Source: UBA12191 sp009937185 (GTDB taxonomy: Bacteria; Planctomycetota; UBA8108; UBA1146). From it: DNA of 64,000 bases. The notes beneath the pieces were generated by a model, which made no database searches, had not been told where the DNA came from, and was given only the letters and a program-made list of their open reading frames with translations. Made by a program: the position numbers and the translations under genes. Positions 54,933 to 63,961 of this stretch are shown piece after piece; position 1 is the stretch's first letter; each line of letters opens with the position of its first letter. The stretch is taken from assembly GCA_938075155.1 (NCBI GenBank), contig CALJGL010000006.1, positions 44,030 to 108,029 of the forward strand. The letters run 5' to 3'.

Positions 54933-56885
54933 TTATTTTACGTTAATGATCTGCTCTAGGATCGCAATCCTACCTGGATTCCAACCGCTGGCGATGATCA
55001 TCAGTCGTGGCATTCCTAGTTTTCCTTTTGGGGCGATACGGCGTACTGCAGCGTTATGAACGTGGGTCCAACCCTCTAATCCCAAATCCTCTTGAAGCCT
55101 CAACGTTGAAACCAAATTTCCTTCTTCGAGGATATGTATCGGCGCAGGAGTTTTCCCTCCGGCCCCTTTCAAACAGCCCACAACAGCCACCCTGTCGACA
55201 TAATCCACATCACAAGGCATGGTTCCGGGTTCAAAATTAATTCCTCCCAGATATTGCCCCCCCACCAAATATGTTTCTAAACGAGCATTGGCCCGATCAG
55301 CAACGGTGAATGCATTCGTACCGGGTATCCGGGTAATACCATGTGCTGTTCCAAACTTGCCATGAGCTGTTCCGGATCCTCCGAAAGTGAAGGGAGACCA
55401 TGCACCCTTTTCAGGATTTCCATCTACGCCATGCAAAGGATCGGCAACAAAAACGACATTGTTGGCATATCCGTTAGTTGCATACAAAAACCCATCGACG
55501 ATTTCCACATCGCAAACCCTGAAAGCCTCGGTCGCCCCCTTGTCTGTAGCGTAGGGATTGTCAAAAACTCGAATAATTTCTCCACTATCACTACAAACGA
55601 AAACTTTCTGGGCTTCATCCGAGGGCAATATCAATAGTCGTTTCTTCTCCGCCCTTAATATCGTCGTGTTGTGCATGTTGGCATTCACGATGGCTGGATC
55701 GCCACCGATTACTTCCATCTGGGTCATCTCTGAATCAATGCGTATCAATCCAACGCCTTTGAGGCAAAACCATGTCGAACCATCTCCGCCTTCAGAAATT
55801 CGGTCGACTGCAAATCCTCCATGGGCTCCGGAGATGTTTTCCTGAACAGCGGGAGGAACATATACAGAACGGTGTGCAAATTGATATGCGCCTTTACCCG
55901 TGACCTTTCGTTCTGGCAATTCTGCTAATCCGAGCAGGGAGGTCATCCCGTGACCCATCGCCCATCCCATGAGATAGAAAATTTTGCCACTACCCAAATA
56001 ATGGTATGGACGATCGCACGCCACATTATAGAAGCGTTGCTTCTCGACAGGATCTTCGCTCTTCCAAGCATTCAACCTAAAGAGACGATCTGCGTGCCAA
56101 TCCCAGTACCCGGCAGTATCCACGACTCGAACGTTACCGGAAAACCTGTCGACGGCGGCGATTTGTCTTTGTGCAGCGCGAAACAACTCAATCCCTCTAG
56201 AGGTTTTATGCCCGCCTGAACCCAGTTCGCCTATCACGACCGGTAGCTTCTCAACTTTCCAATGTTCACGAATGTCATCGATGAAAGCGGTGAGGTTATC
56301 CGCGTAAGCGGCGGTCTTTTCATTGTTGATCATATCGTTCCAACCCTGGAACCAAATAAAGCCACGAATCTCGAATCCCTGGCCTTTGTAATCAGGGACG
56401 ACAGCTCCTATATCCGATAAGACACGGTCGACATTTTCTAACATCATTGAATAGGCATCTCCCGGCCCGCCTTTGGAAGGCGATTGAAAATTATTCGCGA
56501 CATCTTTGCCTCCCCATGCTGTTTTGATCAACAGAACAGGCGCATCGATGGCGTCTCCTAATACATTTCCAATCCCGAGTTCTGGTCCAATTTTTTCCCC
56601 ATGGGAGTCACCTCTGGATCCAAAACCAACCGTGAGAGGTCCATCGTGACCAAGGTTATCGACGAACACGTCATCCCGAACTCGCCATGAGCCATCAGCA
56701 TTTTTTATTTCTGCTAATAGATGTCCGTACTCAGGATCATCTCCCAAATGGGGGAGCGTATTGACAGCTCCTTTACCTTCCATGTTGGACTGACCAGCAA
56801 GAATAAATACTTGGACAGGTTGTTCTCGCTCAGCGGCAAATAGCGGAAGAGTTCCCAATAAAAACCACAATAATATAAGACGCAT
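54933..56885 (-). CDS. Exported sialate O-acetylesterase-type SGNH hydrolase with beta-propeller
   Basis: The N-terminal domain has SGNH blocks of the SASA family: VFILAGQSNMEGKG (nucleophile Ser), VLLIKTAWGGK and FIWFQGWNDM. The GELGSGG stretch follows. The C-terminal half (about residues 330-650) has repeated WxxFxxGxxG-like propeller blades (LYATNGYANNVVFVAD, RIPGTNAFTVADRANARLETY). The ATG at 56885 gives signal peptide RLILLWFLLGTLPLFAA, with a G-rich site just upstream; the ATG at 56906 is less likely. It probably de-O-acetylates glycans outside the cell. Confidence 0.82.
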   Translation of the reverse strand: MRLILLWFLLGTLPLFAAEREQPVQVFILAGQSNMEGKGAVNTLPHLGDDPEYGHLLAEIKNADGSWRVRDDVFVDNLGHDGPLTVGFGSRGDSHGEKIGPELGIGNVLGDAIDAPVLLIKTAWGGKDVANNFQSPSKGGPGDAYSMMLENVDRVLSDIGAVVPDYKGQGFEIRGFIWFQGWNDMINNEKTAAYADNLTAFIDDIREHWKVEKLPVVIGELGSGGHKTSRGIELFRAAQRQIAAVDRFSGNVRVVDTAGYWDWHADRLFRLNAWKSEDPVEKQRFYNVACDRPYHYLGSGKIFYLMGWAMGHGMTSLLGLAELPERKVTGKGAYQFAHRSVYVPPAVQENISGAHGGFAVDRISEGGDGSTWFCLKGVGLIRIDSEMTQMEVIGGDPAIVNANMHNTTILRAEKKRLLILPSDEAQKVFVCSDSGEIIRVFDNPYATDKGATEAFRVCDVEIVDGFLYATNGYANNVVFVADPLHGVDGNPEKGAWSPFTFGGSGTAHGKFGTAHGITRIPGTNAFTVADRANARLETYLVGGQYLGGINFEPGTMPCDVDYVDRVAVVGCLKGAGGKTPAPIHILEEGNLVSTLRLQEDLGLEGWTHVHNAAVRRIAPKGKLGMPRLMIIASGWNPGRIAILEQIINVK

Positions 56886-57072
56886 CAGGCACCCCCCTCG
56901 CTTCATTATTAATTGATCAGTGTGATTCTACACATTGTCCATCGACTCATTATGATGAAAAAAGAGGATATATACCCGGCCTAAGCCTATAAAACGCCAA
57001 GACCTAAACGCTCACCTAGTGATTCAATGCTCAGAGTGATAAACTAAACTGATTAGAGAAACTAACACTTGA

Positions 57073-58398
57073 ATGGATTCAGCGATGCCTCGAACTCAAC
57101 TTATAGAAATTGGATTTCAGCCAATTCGAGTTTTGATCACGCTTCTACTTCTGGCTTTCCCAGGTGCTCAGGCATTCTGTTCTGACATTTATGTTCTTCA
57201 AGCGAGGATTAATTCGTTTCCGCTTCCGATCATCGATATCAAACTGGACTCACTCTACGGTTCAACCGTCGGCGGTTGGTCATTTTCTATCTGCCATGAC
57301 CCTGCAAATGTCGACTGGGTTGATCTTGTTCCTGGAGCCGCACTCACTTCATTGGCATCGCCACCTGATTTCCTCGCCATCACGCCATTCACAACAGGGA
57401 TAACTGTAGACTGCGTGATCGATAACGCTTCGGTCATCAGCCTTCCCCCCGAAAACAATTTGATTCTGCATCAAGTGATCTACGACTGGGTCCCGTCAGG
57501 ATCACAATATTCTGACATTGTTTTCTGCTCCAACTCGGGTTCTTCAGGGGGCACAGATGCTGTGATTTATTCCGAAGGCGAAGAATTCACCCCTTTCACT
57601 TTTGACAACTTTTTGTTCAACGGATTCATCGATCCTTTTGCCTTCTATTCGATCTTTCGATCGATCGGTTCGTACGATCCCGATAGCGGCATCGGATCTG
57701 TTTCCGTAACACCTATTATTGCACCTGGCCTTGCTCCCTCATTCCTACTCAGTGGCCTCAGCATGGCCGTTGCACACGACAGCTCATTGCTTCAGGTCGA
57801 TTCAGTAGTTCCCGCAGGACTGTTCGCAGATCTCTTTGGCGGAACTGGTCCAGAAGTGATGTTGGTCGAATTGCTGCCCAATGGCTGGACCGTCGACATC
57901 ACAGTAGATTCATCCGGCATTGTCACGATCCCCTTTAACGGGAGTCAGCCCGCAGTGACCGCTCATTATTCAACGATTCCCTCTGCCATAAATCCCGGAA
58001 GCTGCATCGCCAGTTGGCTACGGTTTGACAACACTCTCGGTGGGAGCAACGAACTCGACTTTGATACCATGTGCTGCGCAAGCGCCTTGGAGAGCAATGA
58101 ACTCGCTGTCTTGATTCCTGTTTCACCCCTCTTCTCCCGTGGAGATGTCAATCAAGACTCGGCTTTGAACCTCGCAGATGCCGTGACTCAACTCGGGGCG
58201 CTGTTCTCTGGAGGACCTGCTCTCAGTTGTCAGGATTCGGGAGATGCCAACGACGATGGTAACTTTAATATTGCTGACACCATTTTCCTGTTGGGGTTCC
58301 TCTTCAACTCCGGCCCGCCTCCCGCAGAGCCATTCATCGAATGTGGCACTGATCCCTCAGTAGATACCCTCGGATGCAGCTCATTCGACTGTCCTTGA
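57073..58398 (+). CDS. Exported protein with cohesin-like modules and dockerin-like tail
   Basis: After a signal peptide (VLITLLLLAFPGAQAF), two beta-sandwich modules of about 150 residues each resemble cohesins (GGWSFSICHDPANVDWVDLV; SGLSMAVAHDSSLLQVDSVV). They are followed by the Asp-rich two-unit tail (GDVNQDSALNLADAVTQLGALF and DANDDGNFNIADTIFLLGFLF, abridged) ending TLGCSSFDCP. The protein has no enzymatic motif and is probably structural. Start alternatives are the ATGs at 57073 and 57085. It lies upstream of a broken gene on the same strand. Confidence 0.75.
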   Translation: MDSAMPRTQLIEIGFQPIRVLITLLLLAFPGAQAFCSDIYVLQARINSFPLPIIDIKLDSLYGSTVGGWSFSICHDPANVDWVDLVPGAALTSLASPPDFLAITPFTTGITVDCVIDNASVISLPPENNLILHQVIYDWVPSGSQYSDIVFCSNSGSSGGTDAVIYSEGEEFTPFTFDNFLFNGFIDPFAFYSIFRSIGSYDPDSGIGSVSVTPIIAPGLAPSFLLSGLSMAVAHDSSLLQVDSVVPAGLFADLFGGTGPEVMLVELLPNGWTVDITVDSSGIVTIPFNGSQPAVTAHYSTIPSAINPGSCIASWLRFDNTLGGSNELDFDTMCCASALESNELAVLIPVSPLFSRGDVNQDSALNLADAVTQLGALFSGGPALSCQDSGDANDDGNFNIADTIFLLGFLFNSGPPPAEPFIECGTDPSVDTLGCSSFDCP

Positions 58399-58456
58399 TC
58401 AATTGGGCATTTTTGACAATTCCATTCCGAAGGCGTTCTCTTTCCTGATTATTATA

Positions 58457-59348
58457 ATGGGGAAGGTGTTTCATGAATCAGCCATTACATACCTCGCGGC
58501 CAGGTAAGCGCGTCTCGAAAATGCCCGACAAGAACAACCGGTTGTCAGCGGCGACACTCTTCGCACCTTTACACGAATAGATAGCCTGAGAAACACCTCC
58601 AGAAACGACGCCAGTGTGATATTCAGCACTCACATTCTCGTGAATCAATCTGGAGACCGAGTTTTCTCCCTCAATAAGCGTTCGTATTACGACCCTATTC
58701 CTGATCCGGTAAAACGTCCCCGCGCAGAAGAAAATGTACATCTGCAAAAATATTTCGACGGTACTCAAGGTTCGATGGTGGACGCCTTCAGAAGAATAAA
58801 CTCATTCCCCTCAGCGCAAACAGAGCCTCTTATTAAAGGAGAGCTCATTCTGCATCCAATGGTGCGGCCTCTAGGTTGGACAGAAAACTTGGCGTTGTCG
58901 ACTCTGTACCGAAATACGCACCCTCATTCACTGGGATTCGCAACATTATGGGCGAGAGGGAATTGTTGTCTGCGGAGGTTTTGTTCAATCATTAGCCTTT
59001 GCAAGCGCAGATCGCGAACTCAGGCAAATTCTGGATGAAGTATTGGTTCACTCATCTCACATCAATACAGTTGCTCCAGAAGACCGTATTGGTGCAGTGA
59101 GCAGAATCATCGACTTCGAAAAGATGGACGAAAACCTTGAAGCCGTCACAGTGAAAACTCTAGGGCTCAAAAATGTCGACACTTGCAATGAGTTACAAAA
59201 CATTGATATTCCAGAAGCTCTGTTTTCAGCAGAAGAACTGAAGCCTTCGGACATTGAAGCTCTTTGCTCTGATCAATGCCCGGTTCTTTCCCAACGCATT
59301 GCACTTCAAGCGACTCGAGTTTTGCTTCGACCTGCTTGCGCTCCTTAG
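58457..59348 (+). pseudogene. Double-hotdog (MaoC/mesaconyl-CoA hydratase-like) gene, broken
   Basis: From ATG 58457 the frame reads MGKVFHESAITYLAAR, then an in-frame TAA at 58505-58507. The same frame continues ENARQEQPVVSGDTLRTF and FSTHILVNQSGDRVFSL, a MaoC-type hotdog. Near 58960 a single extra A in GGGAATT shifts the frame. Removing it gives ARGIVVCGGFVQSLAFAS and LVHSSHINTVAPEDRIGAV, a second hotdog half, ending at TAG 59348. The two-hotdog layout and GDTL, NQSGD, CGGFV and HSSH motifs resemble (2-methyl)mesaconyl-CoA hydratase-type proteins. Two independent lesions suggest a decayed gene, though assembly error is possible. It converges with the beta-barrel gene (4-nt overlap of stops). 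Confidence 0.75.
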
Positions 59349-60409
59349 AAGCCAATCGCAAGGTTTATGAGCGGCCCTGGATCATATGTATCTCGAGATT
59401 CATCTGGTGTTTCTATCTTTATCGGCAAGACCAAAGACAAGTTCCAACTCGTCATCGATTCATCACGCCAACTAAATCCCAACTGCAAGGAATAGCTTTC
59501 GAAGCCTGTATTCAGGTCGACAACACCATCCCATTTGGCACGGCCCTGATTTTGATAGAAAAGACCCAGTACGCCGTTAACGTCATCCCAGGGGCCAAAT
59601 TCTCCTAGGCCTTTGATGTATCCCATCCCGCCTTGAACGAGAGCTGAACCTTTAAATCCCTTATCACTCTCTGCAATAGGGAATCGACCTTGTCCAAACA
59701 GGCTGAGGATTCCGTCGTCACCGACGGGTCTTCCATAATTGAACTCAATCAGTGGGTCAAAAGTGCCTGTGCCAAATTGAATGTGTTCATGCTTCGACCC
59801 GACTTCACCAAGCGCATATGGATCTTCTTCTGTGCGCCCAGTAGGCAGAGTGGAGCCCGCAGCGATCGCTAGGCTACCCCCTTCAGTTCCGAAGTCGTGT
59901 GCATGCCAACTCAGCAACAATTCCATATCCCCAAACCCAGACAATATCTCAGTGGGATGATGAATCTCTAGATTTCTCTCCATCGCTTCAAGCTCTTCTG
60001 CTGTAGCACTGGAATCGACGTTGTTAATTTCTGCAAACCGTGATCGTTGCTCAATTGGAAGTCTCGTTCTTATCGCCCAAGGTTCTTCAAAAGTGTAATC
60101 GACTTGAAAAACGACCCTGAAAATATCGAGGGAGACATCATGATAATGGTCCGGAACGTTAATAACGTTTCCGTTAGCATCGATTCCTTTATTCTCAAAG
60201 TGTGAACCATCGAAATCGAAACCCCTAGAGATGGACACGCGCGTTTGAATTGAATTTGTACCGTGATTAATGGAACCCAGACCGGATCCCAGAGCGCCCG
60301 GGTCGGGTGCGCCCGGATTCGTTCAGGCAGGTCAGGCTTGTGCCCAAAGGCTCGGCCCTGCACAAAATTGCGCGAAGAGCAATATCAAGGCGCACAACGG
60401 CAGTTTCAT
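59345..60409 (-). CDS. Outer-membrane beta-barrel protein with two in-frame UGA codons (candidate selenoprotein)
   Basis: From ATG 60409, with GGAG nine nt upstream, the frame encodes signal peptide KLPLCALILLFAQFCAG ending SLWAQA. It then runs through UGA (60334-60332), Pro-Ala, UGA (60325-60323), and on without further interruption for about 325 codons. The body looks like an outer-membrane beta-barrel of the MetA-pathway transporter type: RVSISRGFDFDGSHF, AGSTLPTGRTEEDP, LQLGFSWRDESM and a terminal NLAIGF. The two UGAs occupy the place where related proteins often carry CxxC just after the signal. Downstream initiation at GTG 60238 would lose both signal peptide and first strand. I infer Sec insertion, but a pseudogene is the alternative. 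Confidence 0.6.
60286..60318 (-). other. SECIS-like hairpin downstream of the two UGA codons (candidate)
   Basis: On the minus strand, starting five nt after the second UGA, ATCC and GGGCGC pair with GCGCTC and GGAT. There is one G-U pair and a 2-nt TG bulge, and the loop has 11 nt. The loop begins 14 nt after the second UGA and 23 nt after the first. Bacterial SECIS loops usually lie 16-37 nt after the UGA, so the fit is good for the first codon and marginal for the second. No conserved loop guanine is evident at the start. Confidence 0.35.
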
Positions 60410-60508
60410 ATGCGGGATCTCCATTTCAAAACTCATGTAAAATTAACAAGGGCAGGACGGAAATACCATCTTTCTTGTTCCCTAAAAACTCAAAAAATAT
60501 TTAAAAAA

Positions 60509-60673
60509 TCACTCTGTTTTGGATTTGTTAGCCTTACAGCGTCGAGAACAGAATTTCACTGTATCCCACACTCGCTCCCACTTTTTCCGCCAAGAAAATG
60601 CTCTTCCACAAGCCAAGCACCGTTTTTCCTCAAGAGGTCTTTTATGAGATCGATCTTTTTGATGCATATTCAT
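60509..60673 (-). CDS. Small DUF2256 zinc-ribbon-like protein
   Basis: A 54-residue frame reads MNMHQKDRSHKRPLEEKRCL, then ACGRAFSWRKKWERVWDTVK and FCSRRCKANKSKTE. The pattern CxxC-GRxFxWRKKWxRxWDxVKxCSxxC is diagnostic of DUF2256, a small family whose four cysteines probably bind zinc. It lies just upstream of the beta-barrel gene on the same strand, with about 100 nt between. No strong ribosome site is visible, and the ATG at 60667 (second Met) is also possible. The function is unknown. Confidence 0.8.
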   Translation of the reverse strand: MNMHQKDRSHKRPLEEKRCLACGRAFSWRKKWERVWDTVKFCSRRCKANKSKTE

Positions 60674-60898
60674 TTGGGCATCATATGGATCCCTTGGGCC
60701 CTAGAACCCAATGAAGGTCCCCTCCTTCTTGAATTCTGATAATAAATCTGGCCCAAGACGGTGCCATGTGGCCAATCTGAACCAAGTTTGCTTCCCAGAG
60801 TTATCCCTAACAGTAAGATTTGGTCTCATGATCCATCACTCATGGATCTTATCCGGATATCCACTCGAAGAGCAACGGCAGAGAGCAGTCGACACACC

Positions 60899-62764
60899 AT
60901 GCAGGAACAGATTCGAAACGTAGCGATTATCGCTCACGTCGACCATGGCAAGACGACGCTTGTCGACCGAATGCTCTACCAATCAGGCATGTTCCGAAAC
61001 GAGGAACTTGATCGCCTTGCTGGTGGACAACATGGACTCATCTTTGATAGCAACCCCTTGGAACGTGAACGCGGCATCACCATTCTCGCGAAAAATTGCG
61101 CGATCGAAGTTCAAAGAGATGGCATCACGTATCGCGTCAATGTCATCGATACGCCAGGTCACGCCGACTTCGGCGGAGAAGTTGAACGCGTTCTATCGAT
61201 GGCGGATGGAGTACTGCTGCTTGTCGATTCGTTTGATGGTCCCATGCCGCAAACCCGCTTCGTTCTTCAGAAAGCTCTCGAGAATAATCTCAAACCGATG
61301 GTCGTCATCAATAAAGCCGATCGATCCGATGGCCGCCCCTCTGAAGTCGTTGACGAAGTTTTTGATTTGCTAGTCAGCCTTGAAGCAGACGACGAAACTC
61401 TAGATTTTCCAATTTTCTACGCCTCTGGCCGAGACGGTTGGTGCGAAAAAGAACTCGGTGGAGAGAGGCATGATCTCAATTTGATCTTCGATGCCATCAT
61501 CGAGCACGTTCCCCCTCCCCCCGTTAAAAGAGATGCGCCGCTTCAACTTCGAGTCAGTACGCTCGATCACTCAGAGTTCATTGGCAGAATCGCCATCGGC
61601 CGCATCGCCGCTGGGAAAATCTCTGGTAATGAAGAGATTCAGGTACTTTCTCCATCTGCGCCTCCACGCAAAGCTCGTATTCAGGAGATTCATCTCTTTG
61701 AAGGGCTCGGCAGAAAAAAGGTAAAAGAAGCAGAAGCGGGAAACATATGTGCCATCATTGGTATCGATAATATTGAGATTGGCGACACGATCGCCTGCGC
61801 CAAAAATCCTGTAGCTTTGCCTGCCATCCTTGTCGACGAACCTACTCTTCATATGACGTTCAGGGTTAACGATGGACCCTTTGTCGGCCGTGACGGCAAA
61901 TTTGTCACGTCCAGACAACTCCGCGATCGACTGGATCAGGAATTAGAAAGAAACGTAGCTCTGAGAGTTGAGCAAGGAGACAGGCCTGAAGAGTTCCTTG
62001 TCTCTGGTCGCGGCTTGATGCATCTAGGTATTCTTCTAGAAACTATGCGGCGAGAAGGATTCGAGATGTGCGTGGGAATGCCACGAGTCATCGAAAGACA
62101 AGTAGACGGAAAATGGCATGAACCCTTCGAACACCTCGTTCTCGAGAGCCCCGTAGATGCCCAAGGATCTGCAATGATGTTGGTCGGTGAACGTCGTGCA
62201 GAAATGCTCGACATGAGCACCCGTGCCGCCAGTGATATGGTTCACATGGAATTCAAAATCCCTGCCCGAGGCCTGATTGGCTTGCGAACAAAGTTGCTCA
62301 CTGCAACCGCCGGCCGCGTCATCATGCATCACAGTTATCTTGAGCACGGGCCAAAAGTAGGCTCGATTCCTCGAAGAAACTCAGGTTCGTTGATCGCAGT
62401 GGAGACTGGCCAAGCCACTCCATACAGCCTGGATGCTCTCTTTGATCGTGGCACCTTCTTCGTCGAGCCCGGAGAAAGTGTTTACGAGGGCCAAGTTGTT
62501 GGAGAGCACTGCCGCGACAACGATCTGGAAGTAAACGTCGTTCGTACCAAAAAACTGACCAATGTTCGCGCTTCCGGTAAAGACGACAACAGCAGTGTTC
62601 GCCCTCTTAAAAAGCTAAAGCTCGAGGAGGCTCTTGAATTTGTTGTCGAAGGCGAACTCGTTGAAATCACTCCCGAAAACATCCGCATTCGAAAACATCT
62701 GCTGAAGGAATCCGATCGCAGACGAGCCAACCGAAAAGCCAAATCTGACAGCACCGCTAGGTGA
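60899..62764 (+). CDS. typA: Ribosome-associated GTPase TypA/BipA
   Basis: The translational GTPase has G1 AHVDHGKTT, G2-like RERGITI, G3 DTPGHADFGGEV and G4 NKADR. EF-G-like domains III and V follow (RVEQGDRPEEFLVSGRGLMHLGILLETMRREGFE, abridged, and GLIGLRTKLLT). The unique BipA C-terminal domain is present (TNVRASGKDD; LEEALEFV..GELVEITPENIRIRK). BipA acts on ribosomes during stress and cold growth. The ATG at 60899 gives 621 residues, close to the usual length; a longer reading from 60761 has no family support. Confidence 0.95.
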   Translation: MQEQIRNVAIIAHVDHGKTTLVDRMLYQSGMFRNEELDRLAGGQHGLIFDSNPLERERGITILAKNCAIEVQRDGITYRVNVIDTPGHADFGGEVERVLSMADGVLLLVDSFDGPMPQTRFVLQKALENNLKPMVVINKADRSDGRPSEVVDEVFDLLVSLEADDETLDFPIFYASGRDGWCEKELGGERHDLNLIFDAIIEHVPPPPVKRDAPLQLRVSTLDHSEFIGRIAIGRIAAGKISGNEEIQVLSPSAPPRKARIQEIHLFEGLGRKKVKEAEAGNICAIIGIDNIEIGDTIACAKNPVALPAILVDEPTLHMTFRVNDGPFVGRDGKFVTSRQLRDRLDQELERNVALRVEQGDRPEEFLVSGRGLMHLGILLETMRREGFEMCVGMPRVIERQVDGKWHEPFEHLVLESPVDAQGSAMMLVGERRAEMLDMSTRAASDMVHMEFKIPARGLIGLRTKLLTATAGRVIMHHSYLEHGPKVGSIPRRNSGSLIAVETGQATPYSLDALFDRGTFFVEPGESVYEGQVVGEHCRDNDLEVNVVRTKKLTNVRASGKDDNSSVRPLKKLKLEEALEFVVEGELVEITPENIRIRKHLLKESDRRRANRKAKSDSTAR

Positions 62765-63040
62765 ATAATTTTCTGGAGCTGTGAACAATTGCCAACATTT
62801 TGGCAACCTTGATTCACCCCGAGTAAACTCACAAAAAGAGACACTCTAAAATTCAGTATTCATGCATAGATCAGTCTAAATGGGGGCCCTGCGGCTTCAG
62901 GCGACCTATGGCGAATAATCATATCTGGAACTAGGGGCTGTTTTTCACTAAACTCTATGCAGTGGACGAATGTCGGCCAATTCCGTACAATGGAAATCTT
63001 AAAATAGTAATTAACCGCTAAATAAAATTTTGGAGCAGAA

Positions 63041-63961
63041 ATGCATCTCAATATCCGCTGGACGCTGATCACCAGCCTCGTAATTCTTTTTACGATTTCC
63101 AGTGCTACCCTCCACGCACAGTGATGAGGCGTGGGCCCTGCCACGGGAGTTTCCCGAGGCTCTACCCCCCCTGGAACGTCCGGTAGTGGCGGCTCAGGAC
63201 GCGCCGGCGCAGCACCCTATGTTCCCGGTGAAAGCACACTTCTTGGCTGGAAAAAGAATCAAGGGTTTCATCAAGCGATGAACCGGGAAGCCGGCTCAAA
63301 AAAGCCGATGGTCGTCTTCCTCTATTCTTCCTCTATGAACAAAGATTGCTGCTGCGCGAACTTTGAGCGTGCACTCTTCCGTGACCGTGATTCCGTTAAA
63401 GAGTTCAAGTCATGGGCCTGCTACAAGCAACTGGTTGAGACTCTCAAGGACGAAGACAAGAAACTGCTCAAACAGTTCGACTTGCGCAAGGACAAGCCAG
63501 CGCTGCTCTTTTTCGATTCCGAAGGGGGTCTACTGCACAAGCAACAGTTGTGCGTCGATCCGCCGAAGTTCATCAAAGTGATCCGCAGTACTAAGAAACT
63601 TAGCGATATGCGTTTGCGACTCCGCAAGACCCACCTCGCTGAGCGTAAAAAAGCTCGAGAGCACATGGAAGCTGGCCGTTATGGCAAAGCGATCCGTGTC
63701 CTTGATGTTATGGTACAAAATCGCAAGATCATGAGTGAAACCGTTTCCGTGCTGGTCGATCAAGATCTCAAAGAGATCGAAAGCACCGCCGGCGAACTGC
63801 TCATTCAGGCTTCAGAGCTCAAGAAAGAAAATCGCCTTCTCGACTCTTACCGTCTCTACGAAGAGATCGAAAAAGAATTTGAGAAGTTGAAGGAATACAG
63901 CAATGAGGCGAGCAAACACCGTAAGGAACTGCTCAAGAAGCTTCGAGACCTAGGCCTGTAG
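63041..63961 (+). CDS. Exported thioredoxin-like protein with two consecutive in-frame UGA codons (candidate selenoprotein)
   Basis: ATG 63041 has GGAG five nt upstream and encodes a 27-residue signal peptide (MHLNIRWTLITSLVILF...LHAQ). Two adjacent UGA codons follow at 63122-63127. The same frame then continues to TAG 63961 with no other stop. After the UGAs come a Gly/Ser/Pro-rich linker (GSTPPGTSGSGGSG), a thioredoxin-like core and a helical C-terminal part of about 120 residues. The core shows KPMVVFLYSSSMNKDCCCANF and KPALLFFDSEGG, with a cis-Pro-like KPALL. The simplest reading is vicinal Sec-Sec at the mature N-terminus tethered to a thioredoxin fold. A start at GTG 63131 would lose export. 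No Sec-machinery gene lies in the window. Confidence 0.6.
63140..63160 (+). other. SECIS-like hairpin downstream of the UGA pair (candidate)
   Basis: A stem of GCC/GGC and CGGGA/TCCCG, separated by an A-A mismatch, has the three-base loop GTT at 63149-63151. The loop begins 21 nt after the second UGA and 24 nt after the first, inside the 16-37 nt range known for bacterial SECIS elements. It starts with G, as the usual model asks. An alternative overlapping hairpin (63130-63145) competes with it. Confidence 0.45.

Noticed and set aside
15877..58398. A cellulosome
   Set aside because: Dockerin-like tails are present, but there is no scaffoldin, cellulase or carbohydrate-binding module cluster.
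58616..59348. Two separate small plus-strand genes at 58616-59038 and 59043-59348
   Set aside because: Both are pieces of one double-hotdog protein joined by correcting one base.
60070..60363. A 97-codon minus-strand frame overlapping the barrel gene start
   Set aside because: It is out of frame with both the signal peptide and the barrel and shows no family features.
59345..63961. Genetic code change with TGA read as an amino acid genome-wide
   Set aside because: Many genes here (for example the PhoD-like, lectin and cytochrome genes) stop at TGA in the expected place.
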